A stretch of 6,216 nt of DNA, taken from the NCBI GenBank assembly GCA_031265025.1, contig JAISDF010000065.1:1-6216 (forward strand), in the 5' to 3' direction. A program made the translations under genes and the position numbers. Under the pieces are notes generated by a model. That model was not told the DNA's origin. It was given only the letters and a program-made list of their open reading frames with translations, and ran no database searches. The DNA comes from Spirochaetaceae bacterium. GTDB taxonomy: Bacteria > Spirochaetota > Spirochaetia > Treponematales > Breznakiellaceae. Shown here one piece after another: positions 1 to 6,216 of the stretch. The number at the start of each line of letters is the position of its first letter. Within the stretch, counting starts at the first letter, position 1.

Positions 1-2207
1 ACGGCGCTCTCAGGCGCGGCTTCTTCGGGCATGGCCTCTTCTTCGGGCACTGCTTTTTCGGGAAGAGTTTCATCAGGGGCTGAATCAAGGCCGGGGGCTT
101 CCCCGCCCGTCTCAGGCGGCGGATATTTCGGGGGCTGGGGATACTCAGGCGGCGGATACTTTGGCGGCTGGGGATAACGGGGCGGCGGATACTCAGGCCG
201 CGCGGGGGCTTGCGGCGTGTCCCGCGGGGGAACGGGGGGTGTCTCTTGCGGCGCGGCCTGCGGGGGAGCCGTGTCCTGTGGCGCGGTCTGCGGAGGAACG
301 GGAGGCGTGCCCTGCGGCGCGGCCGGTGGAGGAACGGAAGACGTGTCCTGCGGCGCGGTCTGCGGAGAAGAAGGAGACGTGTCGCCTGACGGAAAGGGTC
401 TGCCCGCGTCTGAAAAGCCCCCGGGACTTTCATATACCGGTCCCTCAGGCAGGGCGTCCAGGGAAAGTTCCTGCCTCTCATCAGGTTCGTCCGTGGTTTC
501 GTCCTCAGGTATCAGTTCGTCGTTATCTTCACTTGTTTCAATAAAAAGTTCCTCGGTCTCCTCGTCAACCATCTCCGCCGTTTCCACGGCGCCCAGCAGA
601 AAGGAATCATCCTGCCCTTCGCCCTCTTCTTCATTGCTGACGTCGGCCCGTATGAGATTGAGATTGCGGTCCCACATGTCCCTGACATCAGAGGAATAGG
701 CGTTGACGGCGTTCTCGTAAAAGGCCAGGGATTCGTTGAGTTCGGAAAGATCATCCGAGGTGGCCCGCGCTCCCTGAAGATTCACCAGTTTGTCGGCGGT
801 CCTCAGCGCCTTTTCAATCTCGCCTGAGCTCTTGTGCAGCGCCGCCGCTTCGGCAAGGGCATCGGTGTCATTGGGATCGGCCTTTGCCAGTTCCTCAAAA
901 ATCTGGACGGCATGGGTCTTGTTTCCCATTTCGGCGTAGAGTTGTCCGAGAAGGAATTTCGCGTTACGGTCATTGGGTTTACGGGAAAGAAAAGCGTTGA
1001 TACGTCCCTCGGCTTCCTTGTATTCCTTCCGCTTAAAATGAATGTCAGCCAGATCAAGCTGAAAGGAATAATTTCCCGGATCAACGGCAAGTATTTTTTC
1101 AAAATTATTTTTTGCCTTTTCGTCGTCGCCCATCATGCGGCAGGCGATGCCTTCTATTCTGAGGGCCTGGATATTTTCAGGTTCCCAGTCAAGGGCCTGC
1201 TTTGCCTGTTCAAGCGCATCGGGATAACGTTCAAGTTTGAGGTAGAGGGAACCCAAACGGGTCCTTACATCGGCGCTGGTAGGGGCGAGTTTGATGAGCT
1301 TTTCGAGCTCTATCACCGCGTCGCCGAGATTGCCCGCGTCCTCAAGGGTACGCTCAAGATTGGCAACGGCCTTGACATACTTGGGGTCCGCTTCCAGTGC
1401 CCGGCGGTACTGGAGTATGGCGTCTTTGGTACGGCCCTGATCGCCGAGAACCACGCCCATGTTGTTCCGCGCCTCGGCGTTAAAGGGATCGGTATTGAGA
1501 ATTCTGGTAAAGGTATCCATGGCCCTGGCGTGCTGGCCTTTCTTGAAGTAAATTATTCCCAGGTTGTTCATCGCGTCCACCCATCCCGGACGGCTGCGAA
1601 GGGCGGCCTGGTATTCGGCGGCGGCTTCGTCAAGGTGGCCTGTGGATTCCAGGGCTACGCCGTAATTAAAGTGCAGGGTGGGATTGTTCCTGTCCAAAGC
1701 AAGGCCCTTGCGGAACATGTTGAAAGCCTGGTCCCATTTTTTGAGCCTGTCGTAAATGGTTCCCAGGTTGTTGTAGGCGGGCACATAAGAAGGATCGAGT
1801 TCCACAACCTTGGCGTAGGCCATGGAAGCGGCTTTGAGGTTATCAAGCTGCTTGTGGATATTTCCAATATTATAATGAAATTCCGCCCTGGTTGGGTCAA
1901 TATCTATGGCGTCAAGAAGCACCGCCAGGGCATCCTGGAGTTTGTCCTGCCGGCGGTAAATTACCGCCAGGTTATTCAGCGCTTCCACATCCCTGGGATT
2001 CCTCGCCGCGAGGGTGGTAAATTCGGCGGCGGCCTCATCGAGCTTGCCCGATTTGGCCAGGGCCGAACCAAGCAGGAGCCGGGCATCGCGGTCATCGGGC
2101 CTTTGGGCTATGTAACCCTTGAGAAGCCGCCGGGTTTCTTCATGATCTCCCACACGGGCGGCGCCTCTGGCCCTTTCCAGCACATCCTTCAAATCAAGGG
2201 GACTCAT
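1..2207 (-). CDS. TPR-repeat protein with acidic and proline-rich C-terminal tail (partial, C-terminus off the left edge)
   Basis: The minus-strand frame is open from an ATG at 2207 to base 1, giving 735 codons and no stop in the window. Residues 7-448 read as 13 consecutive 34-residue TPR units with no gap between them (boundaries at 41, 75, 109, 143 and so on), followed by a less regular 14th at about 449-480. Typical units contain NNLGxIY in helix A, then a DEA-like helix B and a DP turn. TPRs are helical protein-binding scaffolds, so a partner-binding role is inferred. Residues 525-577 are strongly acidic, 615-699 are proline-rich tandem repeats, and about 700-735 are Glu/Ala/Pro-rich. 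No signal peptide or membrane segment is visible, so the visible part looks cytoplasmic unless something C-terminal anchors it. The start is supported by GAGG eight bases upstream and by the ATGA overlap with the LamG gene. The exact function is not recognised. Confidence 0.93.
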   Translation of the reverse strand, partial: MSPLDLKDVLERARGAARVGDHEETRRLLKGYIAQRPDDRDARLLLGSALAKSGKLDEAAAEFTTLAARNPRDVEALNNLAVIYRRQDKLQDALAVLLDAIDIDPTRAEFHYNIGNIHKQLDNLKAASMAYAKVVELDPSYVPAYNNLGTIYDRLKKWDQAFNMFRKGLALDRNNPTLHFNYGVALESTGHLDEAAAEYQAALRSRPGWVDAMNNLGIIYFKKGQHARAMDTFTRILNTDPFNAEARNNMGVVLGDQGRTKDAILQYRRALEADPKYVKAVANLERTLEDAGNLGDAVIELEKLIKLAPTSADVRTRLGSLYLKLERYPDALEQAKQALDWEPENIQALRIEGIACRMMGDDEKAKNNFEKILAVDPGNYSFQLDLADIHFKRKEYKEAEGRINAFLSRKPNDRNAKFLLGQLYAEMGNKTHAVQIFEELAKADPNDTDALAEAAALHKSSGEIEKALRTADKLVNLQGARATSDDLSELNESLAFYENAVNAYSSDVRDMWDRNLNLIRADVSNEEEGEGQDDSFLLGAVETAEMVDEETEELFIETSEDNDELIPEDETTDEPDERQELSLDALPEGPVYESPGGFSDAGRPFPSGDTSPSSPQTAPQDTSSVPPPAAPQGTPPVPPQTAPQDTAPPQAAPQETPPVPPRDTPQAPARPEYPPPRYPQPPKYPPPEYPQPPKYPPPETGGEAPGLDSAPDETLPEKAVPEEEAMPEEAAPESA
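111..191 (-). repeat. 33-bp tandem repeat, about 2.5 copies, encoding an 11-residue Pro/Tyr unit
   Basis: Plus-strand copies at 111-143 and 144-176 differ at only a few bases, and a partial third copy covers 177-191. On the coding strand the unit is YPPPxYPQPPK (residues 673-683 and 684-694, then YPPPE at 695-699) in the tail of the TPR protein. The copies are nearly identical and in frame, so copy-number change would add or remove 11 residues without breaking the frame. Confidence 0.85.
204..365 (-). repeat. Degenerate 36-bp tandem repeat encoding a 12-residue Pro/Gln/Thr unit
   Basis: Residues 615-668 of the TPR protein break into PQTAPQDTSSVP, PPAAPQGTPPVP, PQTAPQDTAP, PQAAPQETPPVP and PRDTPQAP. 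This is a 12-residue unit with one 10-residue copy and one truncated copy. At the DNA level the plus-strand word ggcgcggtctgcgga recurs near 278 and 350, and ggcgcggcc recurs near 250 and 315. All length changes are multiples of three, so the frame is kept. Confidence 0.75.
864..2189 (-). repeat. 102-bp periodic TPR-coding array (13 units)
   Basis: The DNA encoding residues 7-448 of the TPR protein keeps a strict 102-bp period because no unit gains or loses a residue. The clearest landmark is the NNLG codon block, seen on the plus strand as related six-base words at 1459 (atgttg), 1561 (aggttg), 1765 (aggttg) and 1969 (aggtta), spaced exactly 102, 204 and 204 bp. Units are diverged at the DNA level, so this is an old protein-level repeat rather than a recent duplication. 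Confidence 0.85.
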
Positions 2208-3769
2208 GGAACCATCCTCAAGGGCCGGGCCGCTGTTTCCCGGGAAAATTCCCCGATATGCCTGGCTTCGTCATAAGCGGCAACGGCAAAAAAATACAGC
2301 CTGCCGTTCTCAAGGCCGTCAATGCGTATGGAAGTACGCCGCCCGGCATCTATCGGCGATACCCCTAATATAGCATCATTGCCGAAATATTCCCCGGAAT
2401 TCGGACCGTAATAAACCAAATATCCGGCGGTATCGGACGCCGGGCTGGGCCGCCAGAAAATATCCACCGCTCCGTCATGGGCCTGGACCTGCACCCAGGA
2501 AGGAGGCGGCGGCGCGTCATCGGCGAGGTAGTGTATCCGTATCTCGTCCACATAGGGGGTGGTTTCCCCGTCTCCCGACGGATAAAGCCGTACCGCCACC
2601 TGAACCCAGCGGCCCCTGAGATCAAGGCTGCTCCCCGGAGTAAAGGGAATCCATGATGAACCGGGGGAATCGGGATCGCCTTCTGTCCAGAGATAGGGAG
2701 TATCGGCGGCGCGCACAAAGCAGTGGAGAGCCGAATGATCGGGAAAACCCGGAATGTTAAGCCCGGCGGGGACATTCGTGTCAACGGAAAAACGGCCGGC
2801 GGTAAGATCGATCTTTAGTATGCTGCTGTTTGTAGCGCCGAGATTAAGCGGTTCGCTGACAAAGTATCCGCCCGCGGACGGGTATTTTGTCAGCAGCGCC
2901 TCGGCAAAATTGCCGTAAACGCGGAATTCATCCATAAGGCCGCTGAACCTGCCCCCCAGAACCAGGCGGCCTTCGGTTCCCGCTATGGGAAGGTAAACCT
3001 CGCCGCCTTCCCTTCCCGAAGAACTGGCGTAATCAATGGATTCGCCCCTGCCGTTGACCAGGTACTCCAGCATGCCGGTATCTGAATCAAAGCGGACAAG
3101 GTGGTGGCTCCAGGTCTGGGGAACAAGGGCCTGGGACGAAACAAGGGAGAGGCTGACGCGGTTCCCGCCGTCGGGGGAAGTAAAGAAATCCTGAAATGTC
3201 CACCTGAGCCTGTTGGCGGTGATGGAACACTGAATACGCTGGAAGATGCTCTGTCCCTGTCCGCTTATCCTGGCGGCGGTCCAGGAAAGGACCTGTTCGC
3301 CGTTTTCAGCGTGAAAGGGGTAGAGCCAGAATTCCATACTGAAATCCTTCAGGGTTCTGCCCGAGGCAAGGAGGGCGTCTCTGTCCCCGGGAACAACAAC
3401 CAGAGGTTCGTTACCGGAAAAGCGCGCCGCCCCCTCGCCTATTCTGGCCCAGCGCCTTCCGGCGGGGGCAAGGGCCGGAGAAGCCGAAACACTGTAATGA
3501 CCGGCGCTGTCGCCAAAGGAGTCCGCACTGTCTTCATCAAAAGAAAGGGCCATGTCCAGGGTAAGGCTCTCTGTCCCCTGAGCTGAGGAAAGGGCGAGCA
3601 CTGTATGGGGCCTCACCCCGGACGCTTCCGACACCCCGAAACGCCCCGGCACCCTGTCCCAGCCGGAAGAAGCGCCCAGAACCAGGGTTTTTTCTTCGGC
3701 GGCAAAGAGACTACCGGCGAACAGAAAAACAATATACACTGTAAGGGTGAATATACGGCTCTTGTTCAC
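2204..3769 (-). CDS. Secreted LamG-like / fibronectin type III domain protein
   Basis: This is a complete 521-residue protein. Residues 1-24 form a classical signal peptide (basic MNKSR, a hydrophobic core, then SLFAA), with likely cleavage after A23 or A24. There is no lipobox cysteine, so it is predicted to be periplasmic, outer-membrane-associated or exported rather than a lipoprotein. Residues about 110-290 look like a LamG/concanavalin-A-like beta-sandwich: FSMEFWLYP near 143, TWSHHLVRFD near 219, then LVNGR and GLMDEFRVY at 277-285. Residues about 300-416 form a second beta-rich region ending in YVDEIRIHY. Residues about 420-515 resemble an FN3 domain (PPPPSWVQV, VDIFWRPS, GYLVYYG, LYFFAVAAYD). 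Such domains usually bind glycans or proteins. No catalytic motif was recognised, so an adhesion or envelope role is inference. The start is GTG; an in-frame TGA at 3787-3785 excludes longer forms. It is followed by, and overlaps, the TPR gene. Confidence 0.92.
   Translation of the reverse strand: MNKSRIFTLTVYIVFLFAGSLFAAEEKTLVLGASSGWDRVPGRFGVSEASGVRPHTVLALSSAQGTESLTLDMALSFDEDSADSFGDSAGHYSVSASPALAPAGRRWARIGEGAARFSGNEPLVVVPGDRDALLASGRTLKDFSMEFWLYPFHAENGEQVLSWTAARISGQGQSIFQRIQCSITANRLRWTFQDFFTSPDGGNRVSLSLVSSQALVPQTWSHHLVRFDSDTGMLEYLVNGRGESIDYASSSGREGGEVYLPIAGTEGRLVLGGRFSGLMDEFRVYGNFAEALLTKYPSAGGYFVSEPLNLGATNSSILKIDLTAGRFSVDTNVPAGLNIPGFPDHSALHCFVRAADTPYLWTEGDPDSPGSSWIPFTPGSSLDLRGRWVQVAVRLYPSGDGETTPYVDEIRIHYLADDAPPPPSWVQVQAHDGAVDIFWRPSPASDTAGYLVYYGPNSGEYFGNDAILGVSPIDAGRRTSIRIDGLENGRLYFFAVAAYDEARHIGEFSRETAARPLRMVP
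2216..2219 (-). promoter_or_regulatory. Shine-Dalgarno site and ATGA coupling for the TPR gene
   Basis: The coding strand reads GAGG, eight bases, then ATGA at 2207-2204, where ATG starts the TPR protein and TGA ends the LamG protein. The Shine-Dalgarno site lies inside the last codons of the LamG gene. This decides the TPR start and implies translational coupling. Confidence 0.85.
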
Positions 3770-3796
3770 CTTATTGAGACTCCGTCATACGTTATA
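3767..3796 (-). promoter_or_regulatory. Start region of the LamG gene: GTG start, GGAG site, possible -10
   Basis: The GTG start at 3769-3767 is preceded ten bases upstream by GGAG (3783-3780), a somewhat long spacing. A TATAAC hexamer at 3796-3791 could be a -10 box and would place transcription start near 3784. No matching -35 box was found at 16-18 bp, so the promoter part is weak; the GTG start itself is well supported by the upstream in-frame TGA and the signal peptide. Confidence 0.4.
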
Positions 3797-3802
3797 TAGA
3801 AT
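3774..3802 (+). promoter_or_regulatory. Sigma70-type promoter for uvrC
   Basis: TTGAGA at 3774-3779 (5/6 to the -35 consensus) is separated by exactly 17 bp from TAGAAT at 3797-3802 (5/6 to the -10 consensus). Transcription would start near 3809, leaving a leader of about 13 bases before the ATG at 3822 with no Shine-Dalgarno sequence. A second -10-like TATAAA at 3811-3816 would give an almost leaderless message but lacks a -35 box. I saw no LexA-like operator here. Confidence 0.65.
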
Positions 3803-3821
3803 AGTATCGGTATAAAAGTCT

Positions 3822-5873
3822 ATGGAGCATGATACATTTTCCGAAAATTATCAAAAACTCAAAGTCCAGGCAAGGGAAGCTCCCCTGGAAGCGGGCGTTT
3901 ACATCATGCGGGACGAAGAAGGCCGCATAATCTATGTAGGCAAGGCCAGGGTGCTCCGGAACAGGCTTGTATCGTACTTTTCAGGGGAAAAAGACATTAA
4001 AACCCGGACCCTGATGCGCACGGTCTGGTCAATCGAAACCATTATTGTCTTCAATGAATATGAGGCCCTGCTTCTTGAGAACACCTTAATCAAGCAGCAC
4101 AGCCCCAAGTACAATATCAACCTCAAGGACGGCAAGACCTATCCGGTAATACGCATCACCCCAGGGGAATTTCCCCGGGTATTCAGGACCAGGCATATTG
4201 TTGAAGACGGTTCCGGGTATTTCGGGCCCTTTTCCAATATTCCCGCGGTAGACGCCCTGCTTAAACTTGTTGAAAGGCTTTTCCCCCTGAGAAAGTGCCG
4301 CATCCTCAAGAAGCGGAGCAACCCCTGCATGTACTACCATATAGGCCGCTGCGCCGCTCCCTGCTGCGGCCGTATCAGCGCCAAAGAATACGCAGTACAT
4401 ATTGAAAAGGTGCGGAAGCTCGTGTCCGGGGAAACGGAAGCCCTTATCGCCGGCCTCAAAGCGGACATGAAGGAAGCCGCCGGAAAGCTCCTTTTTGAAC
4501 GGGCCGCCCGGCTCCGCGACGCGATAAGCGCCCTTGAAAACTTTGCCTCGGACAACGCGGTTGAGGATTTTGACAGCGAAGGCAGGGATTACATAGCCTG
4601 GGCCGAGGAAGGCGTTCTCACTACCTATACGGTCTTTTCCATGCGGGGCGGCAAGATGACCGGCAGGGAACTCTACCGCACCTGTTCCGCCGCCGGTCAG
4701 GACGAATCCCTGGCAACCTTTCTCACCAGCTATTATTCCCCTGCCCGTCCGCCGCCGCCGAAGATCTTCCTCGCGGCAAGGCCGGACGGGTATACCGGTG
4801 AAGCGGCCCCCGGAACAGAGGCCCTGGCCGGCTGGTTCAGGGCCCAGTTCGGCTATGTATGTGAAATACGCATTCCCGAAGAAAAACACCACAAGACCAT
4901 ACTGGCCCTGGCGCGGCAGAACGCCGGGGAAGACCTTCGCAAGCGGCTCAAGGAGCGCGGCGCCGGTCCCGCCCTGGATGAACTTGCCGGGGTGCTGAAA
5001 CTCAAGACCAGGCCGGAACGCATTGAGGGTTTTGATATAGCCCAGCTCGACGGCAGGTATCCGGTGGCTTCGCTGATTTCGTTCAGGCACGGGGTTCCCG
5101 ACCGGAAAAACTACCGCTACTTCCGCCTCCGCAGCGTCGTGGGCATAGTGGATGATTTTGCCGCCATGAGGGAAGCGGTATCCCGGCGTTACAGCCGCCT
5201 GCTGCGGGAAGGAATGGAACTGCCCGACCTGATACTCATTGACGGCGGCATAGGCCAGGTCAACGCCGCCAGGGGAATTCTTGACGGACTGGGCATGGAT
5301 ATTGATATTGTCGGCCTTGCCAAACGTGAAGAAGAACTCTGGCTCCCCGGCGCGCGGGAACCGATACGGCTTTCACGGCGCTCGGAAGCCCTCAAGGTAC
5401 TCCAGTTCGTCCGCGATGAGACGCACAGATTCGCCACAGGGCTTAACCAGAAGCTCAGGTCAAAAGACTTGAGCCTTTCTGTCCTCGAATCGGTGGAAGG
5501 CATAGGCCCTAAACGGGCCCTGGCCCTGCTTGAGGAATTCGGCTCCCTCAAGGCCCTTGTCAAAACAGAAGTATCTGAAATTTCAGGCCGCGCCGGTATC
5601 AGCGAAACAGCGGCCAGGGCCGCGCGGGCCGCGGCAAGGCTTGCCCTGGAGGACAAGGAAAAACGCGAAAAGGATTTTACCGCCCAGCTTGTTTCCCCGA
5701 ACCGCCGGGGCACCGGCAGCCGGCGGAACCCCCGGGGCATGCGGAGCGACGCGATAGGCGCCGCCCTGGCCGAAGAAGCGGCAGAGGCGAAACAGCCCGT
5801 CAGAAACATCCGTCAGCCCGGACAGGCCGCTGAAACCACCGCTGAATATCCGCGCGAAAAACCGGAAGCGTAA
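3822..5873 (+). CDS. uvrC: UvrABC system protein C (excision endonuclease subunit)
   Basis: UvrC makes the 3' and 5' incisions around a DNA lesion after UvrA/UvrB loading, in cytoplasmic nucleotide-excision repair. The 683 residues show the full family layout. The GIY-YIG nuclease lies at about 22-105, with Y27, Y38, K41, R48, Y52 and E86 matching the known catalytic set. A cysteine cluster (C159, C169, C177, C181) fits the reported Fe-S site of UvrC. A UVR motif at about 195-240 is the UvrB-contact region. The RNase H-like nuclease follows, with the D405 (GFDI), D474 (LIDGG) and H535 (DETHRFA) triad. Tandem helix-hairpin-helix motifs lie at about 553-605 (VEGIGPKRA, then AGISETAARAA). The family is usually about 600-620 residues; here an extra charged, probably disordered tail occupies about 608-683. 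An in-frame TAA at 3813-3815 fixes the ATG at 3822, which has no Shine-Dalgarno sequence. Identification is secure. Confidence 0.98.
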   Translation: MEHDTFSENYQKLKVQAREAPLEAGVYIMRDEEGRIIYVGKARVLRNRLVSYFSGEKDIKTRTLMRTVWSIETIIVFNEYEALLLENTLIKQHSPKYNINLKDGKTYPVIRITPGEFPRVFRTRHIVEDGSGYFGPFSNIPAVDALLKLVERLFPLRKCRILKKRSNPCMYYHIGRCAAPCCGRISAKEYAVHIEKVRKLVSGETEALIAGLKADMKEAAGKLLFERAARLRDAISALENFASDNAVEDFDSEGRDYIAWAEEGVLTTYTVFSMRGGKMTGRELYRTCSAAGQDESLATFLTSYYSPARPPPPKIFLAARPDGYTGEAAPGTEALAGWFRAQFGYVCEIRIPEEKHHKTILALARQNAGEDLRKRLKERGAGPALDELAGVLKLKTRPERIEGFDIAQLDGRYPVASLISFRHGVPDRKNYRYFRLRSVVGIVDDFAAMREAVSRRYSRLLREGMELPDLILIDGGIGQVNAARGILDGLGMDIDIVGLAKREEELWLPGAREPIRLSRRSEALKVLQFVRDETHRFATGLNQKLRSKDLSLSVLESVEGIGPKRALALLEEFGSLKALVKTEVSEISGRAGISETAARAARAAARLALEDKEKREKDFTAQLVSPNRRGTGSRRNPRGMRSDAIGAALAEEAAEAKQPVRNIRQPGQAAETTAEYPREKPEA

Positions 5874-5913
5874 CAGGATTACCAGACCAATCATCGTGTA
5901 AATGACCCTATAG

Positions 5914-5943
5914 TTGTACGACTCCCGGAATATGTGCTACGCT
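5914..5943 (+). promoter_or_regulatory. Possible extended -10 promoter for the gene at 5951
   Basis: TTGTAC at 5914-5919 resembles a -35 box. After 18 bp comes TACGCT at 5938-5943, which shares only the T, A and final T of a -10 box but is preceded by TG at 5935-5936 in the extended -10 position. Predicted transcription start is about 5950, next to the ATG at 5951. The rest of the 77-bp gap (5874-5950) shows no clear terminator hairpin with a T-run, so read-through from uvrC is also possible. Confidence 0.35.
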
Positions 5944-5950
5944 GTTCCCA

Positions 5951-6216
5951 ATGGGTTTTAACGACAAAGATTCGCCTTCGGACAGCCGGAACGGGGCGCT
6001 GGAGGCTGTTTCCTTCTCCGCCTCTCTTATCGATCAGGGCCGTTACGCGGAAGCGTTTAAGCTTTTGGCCCCCCTGGGTTCCGCTGAAAATTCCCTGCCG
6101 CCGGATCTGCGCCCCTCGCTGTATTTTAATCTTGCCCTCTGCCTCATGGCGGCGGAGCAGCATACCGGGGCGGCGGCGGAACTGGAAAAGGCACTGGAGG
6201 CGCTTAAACATCTTGC
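5951..6216 (+). CDS. TPR-like protein, N-terminal fragment (runs off the right edge)
   Basis: The ATG at 5951 opens a frame of 88 codons that is still open at the window end. The protein begins MGFNDKDSPSDSRNG, a short polar leader without a signal peptide. It then shows two helical-hairpin segments of TPR character: residues about 17-45 (LEAVSFSASLIDQGRYAEAF) and about 55-88 (RPSLYFNLALCLMAAEQ, then AAAELEKALEAL). The small/large residue spacing and the YFNLALCL helix A fit a TPR; two units alone cannot define a family. It lies 77 bp after uvrC in the same direction. No Shine-Dalgarno sequence precedes the ATG, and a promoter-like sequence ends seven bases before it, so it may have its own leaderless transcript. 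Base composition and third-position GC bias match uvrC. The function is not recognised. The start is less certain than the reading frame. Confidence 0.75.
   Translation, partial: MGFNDKDSPSDSRNGALEAVSFSASLIDQGRYAEAFKLLAPLGSAENSLPPDLRPSLYFNLALCLMAAEQHTGAAAELEKALEALKHL

Noticed and set aside
111..365. Possible CRISPR array
   Set aside because: The repeats are directly adjacent with no unique spacers, lie in a coding frame, and encode a regular peptide unit.
161..699. Plus-strand frames with repeating Cys/Gly/Ala-rich or Ser-rich peptides
   Set aside because: These are the tandem repeats of the TPR tail read on the wrong strand; the minus-strand frame continues without a stop and fits the upstream TPR protein.
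834..2276. A 480-codon open frame on the plus strand, antisense to the TPR gene
   Set aside because: It mirrors the codon pattern of the TPR array, has no recognisable domain, crosses the LamG/TPR junction, and the opposite strand has an unmistakable TPR protein. The length comes from repetitive, GC-rich codons.
3770..3821. LexA/SOS operator in front of uvrC
   Set aside because: Neither a CTG-N10-CAG nor a GAAC-N4-GTTC type element is visible in the gap.
4086..5090. A 334-codon minus-strand open frame inside uvrC
   Set aside because: It lies entirely antisense to conserved uvrC domains, and its Gly/Pro/Phe-rich product has no recognisable fold. The shorter minus-strand frame at 5189-5809, rich in Ser/Arg, is rejected for the same reason.
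5874..5950. Rho-independent terminator after uvrC
   Set aside because: No GC-rich hairpin followed by a T-run is present; the only palindrome (5912-5923) is short and lacks a T-tract.

Overview
The window looks like ordinary chromosomal sequence from a fairly GC-rich bacterium (roughly 55-60% GC by eye). The protein styles (a secreted LamG-like/FN3 protein, a long TPR protein with an acidic, proline-rich tail, another TPR-like protein beside uvrC) suggest a spirochaete, probably Treponema or a near relative. That is an impression from family resemblance, not a search result. No phage, transposon, CRISPR, rRNA or tRNA signatures were seen.

Layout: two genes run leftward from about 3770, and two run rightward from about 3822, so the 52-bp gap at 3770-3821 is a divergent promoter region. 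The leftward pair is (i) 3769-2204, a secreted protein with an N-terminal signal peptide, a LamG/concanavalin-A-like domain and a C-terminal FN3-like domain, and (ii) 2207 to beyond base 1, a TPR protein of at least 735 residues. The pair overlap by an ATGA stop/start and are almost certainly translated together. The TPR protein has about 13 gapless 34-residue repeats, then an acidic linker, then a low-complexity proline-rich tail encoded by two short tandem-repeat arrays. Its C-terminus lies outside the window.

The rightward genes are uvrC (3822-5873), the nucleotide-excision-repair endonuclease subunit, complete with all recognised catalytic residues and a roughly 75-residue extra tail, and the first 88 codons of a second TPR-like protein starting at 5951. 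The uvrC start has a very good sigma70-type promoter (TTGAGA, 17 bp, TAGAAT) but no Shine-Dalgarno sequence. The 5951 gene also lacks one and has a weaker promoter-like sequence that would place transcription start at or next to the ATG.

The left and right pairs have no obvious functional link. The LamG/TPR pair may form an envelope-associated protein pair of unknown function; uvrC is housekeeping. I see no convincing undescribed system. The points most worth a second look are the coupled LamG/TPR pair, the repeat-encoded proline-rich tail and the Shine-Dalgarno-free starts on the right side.
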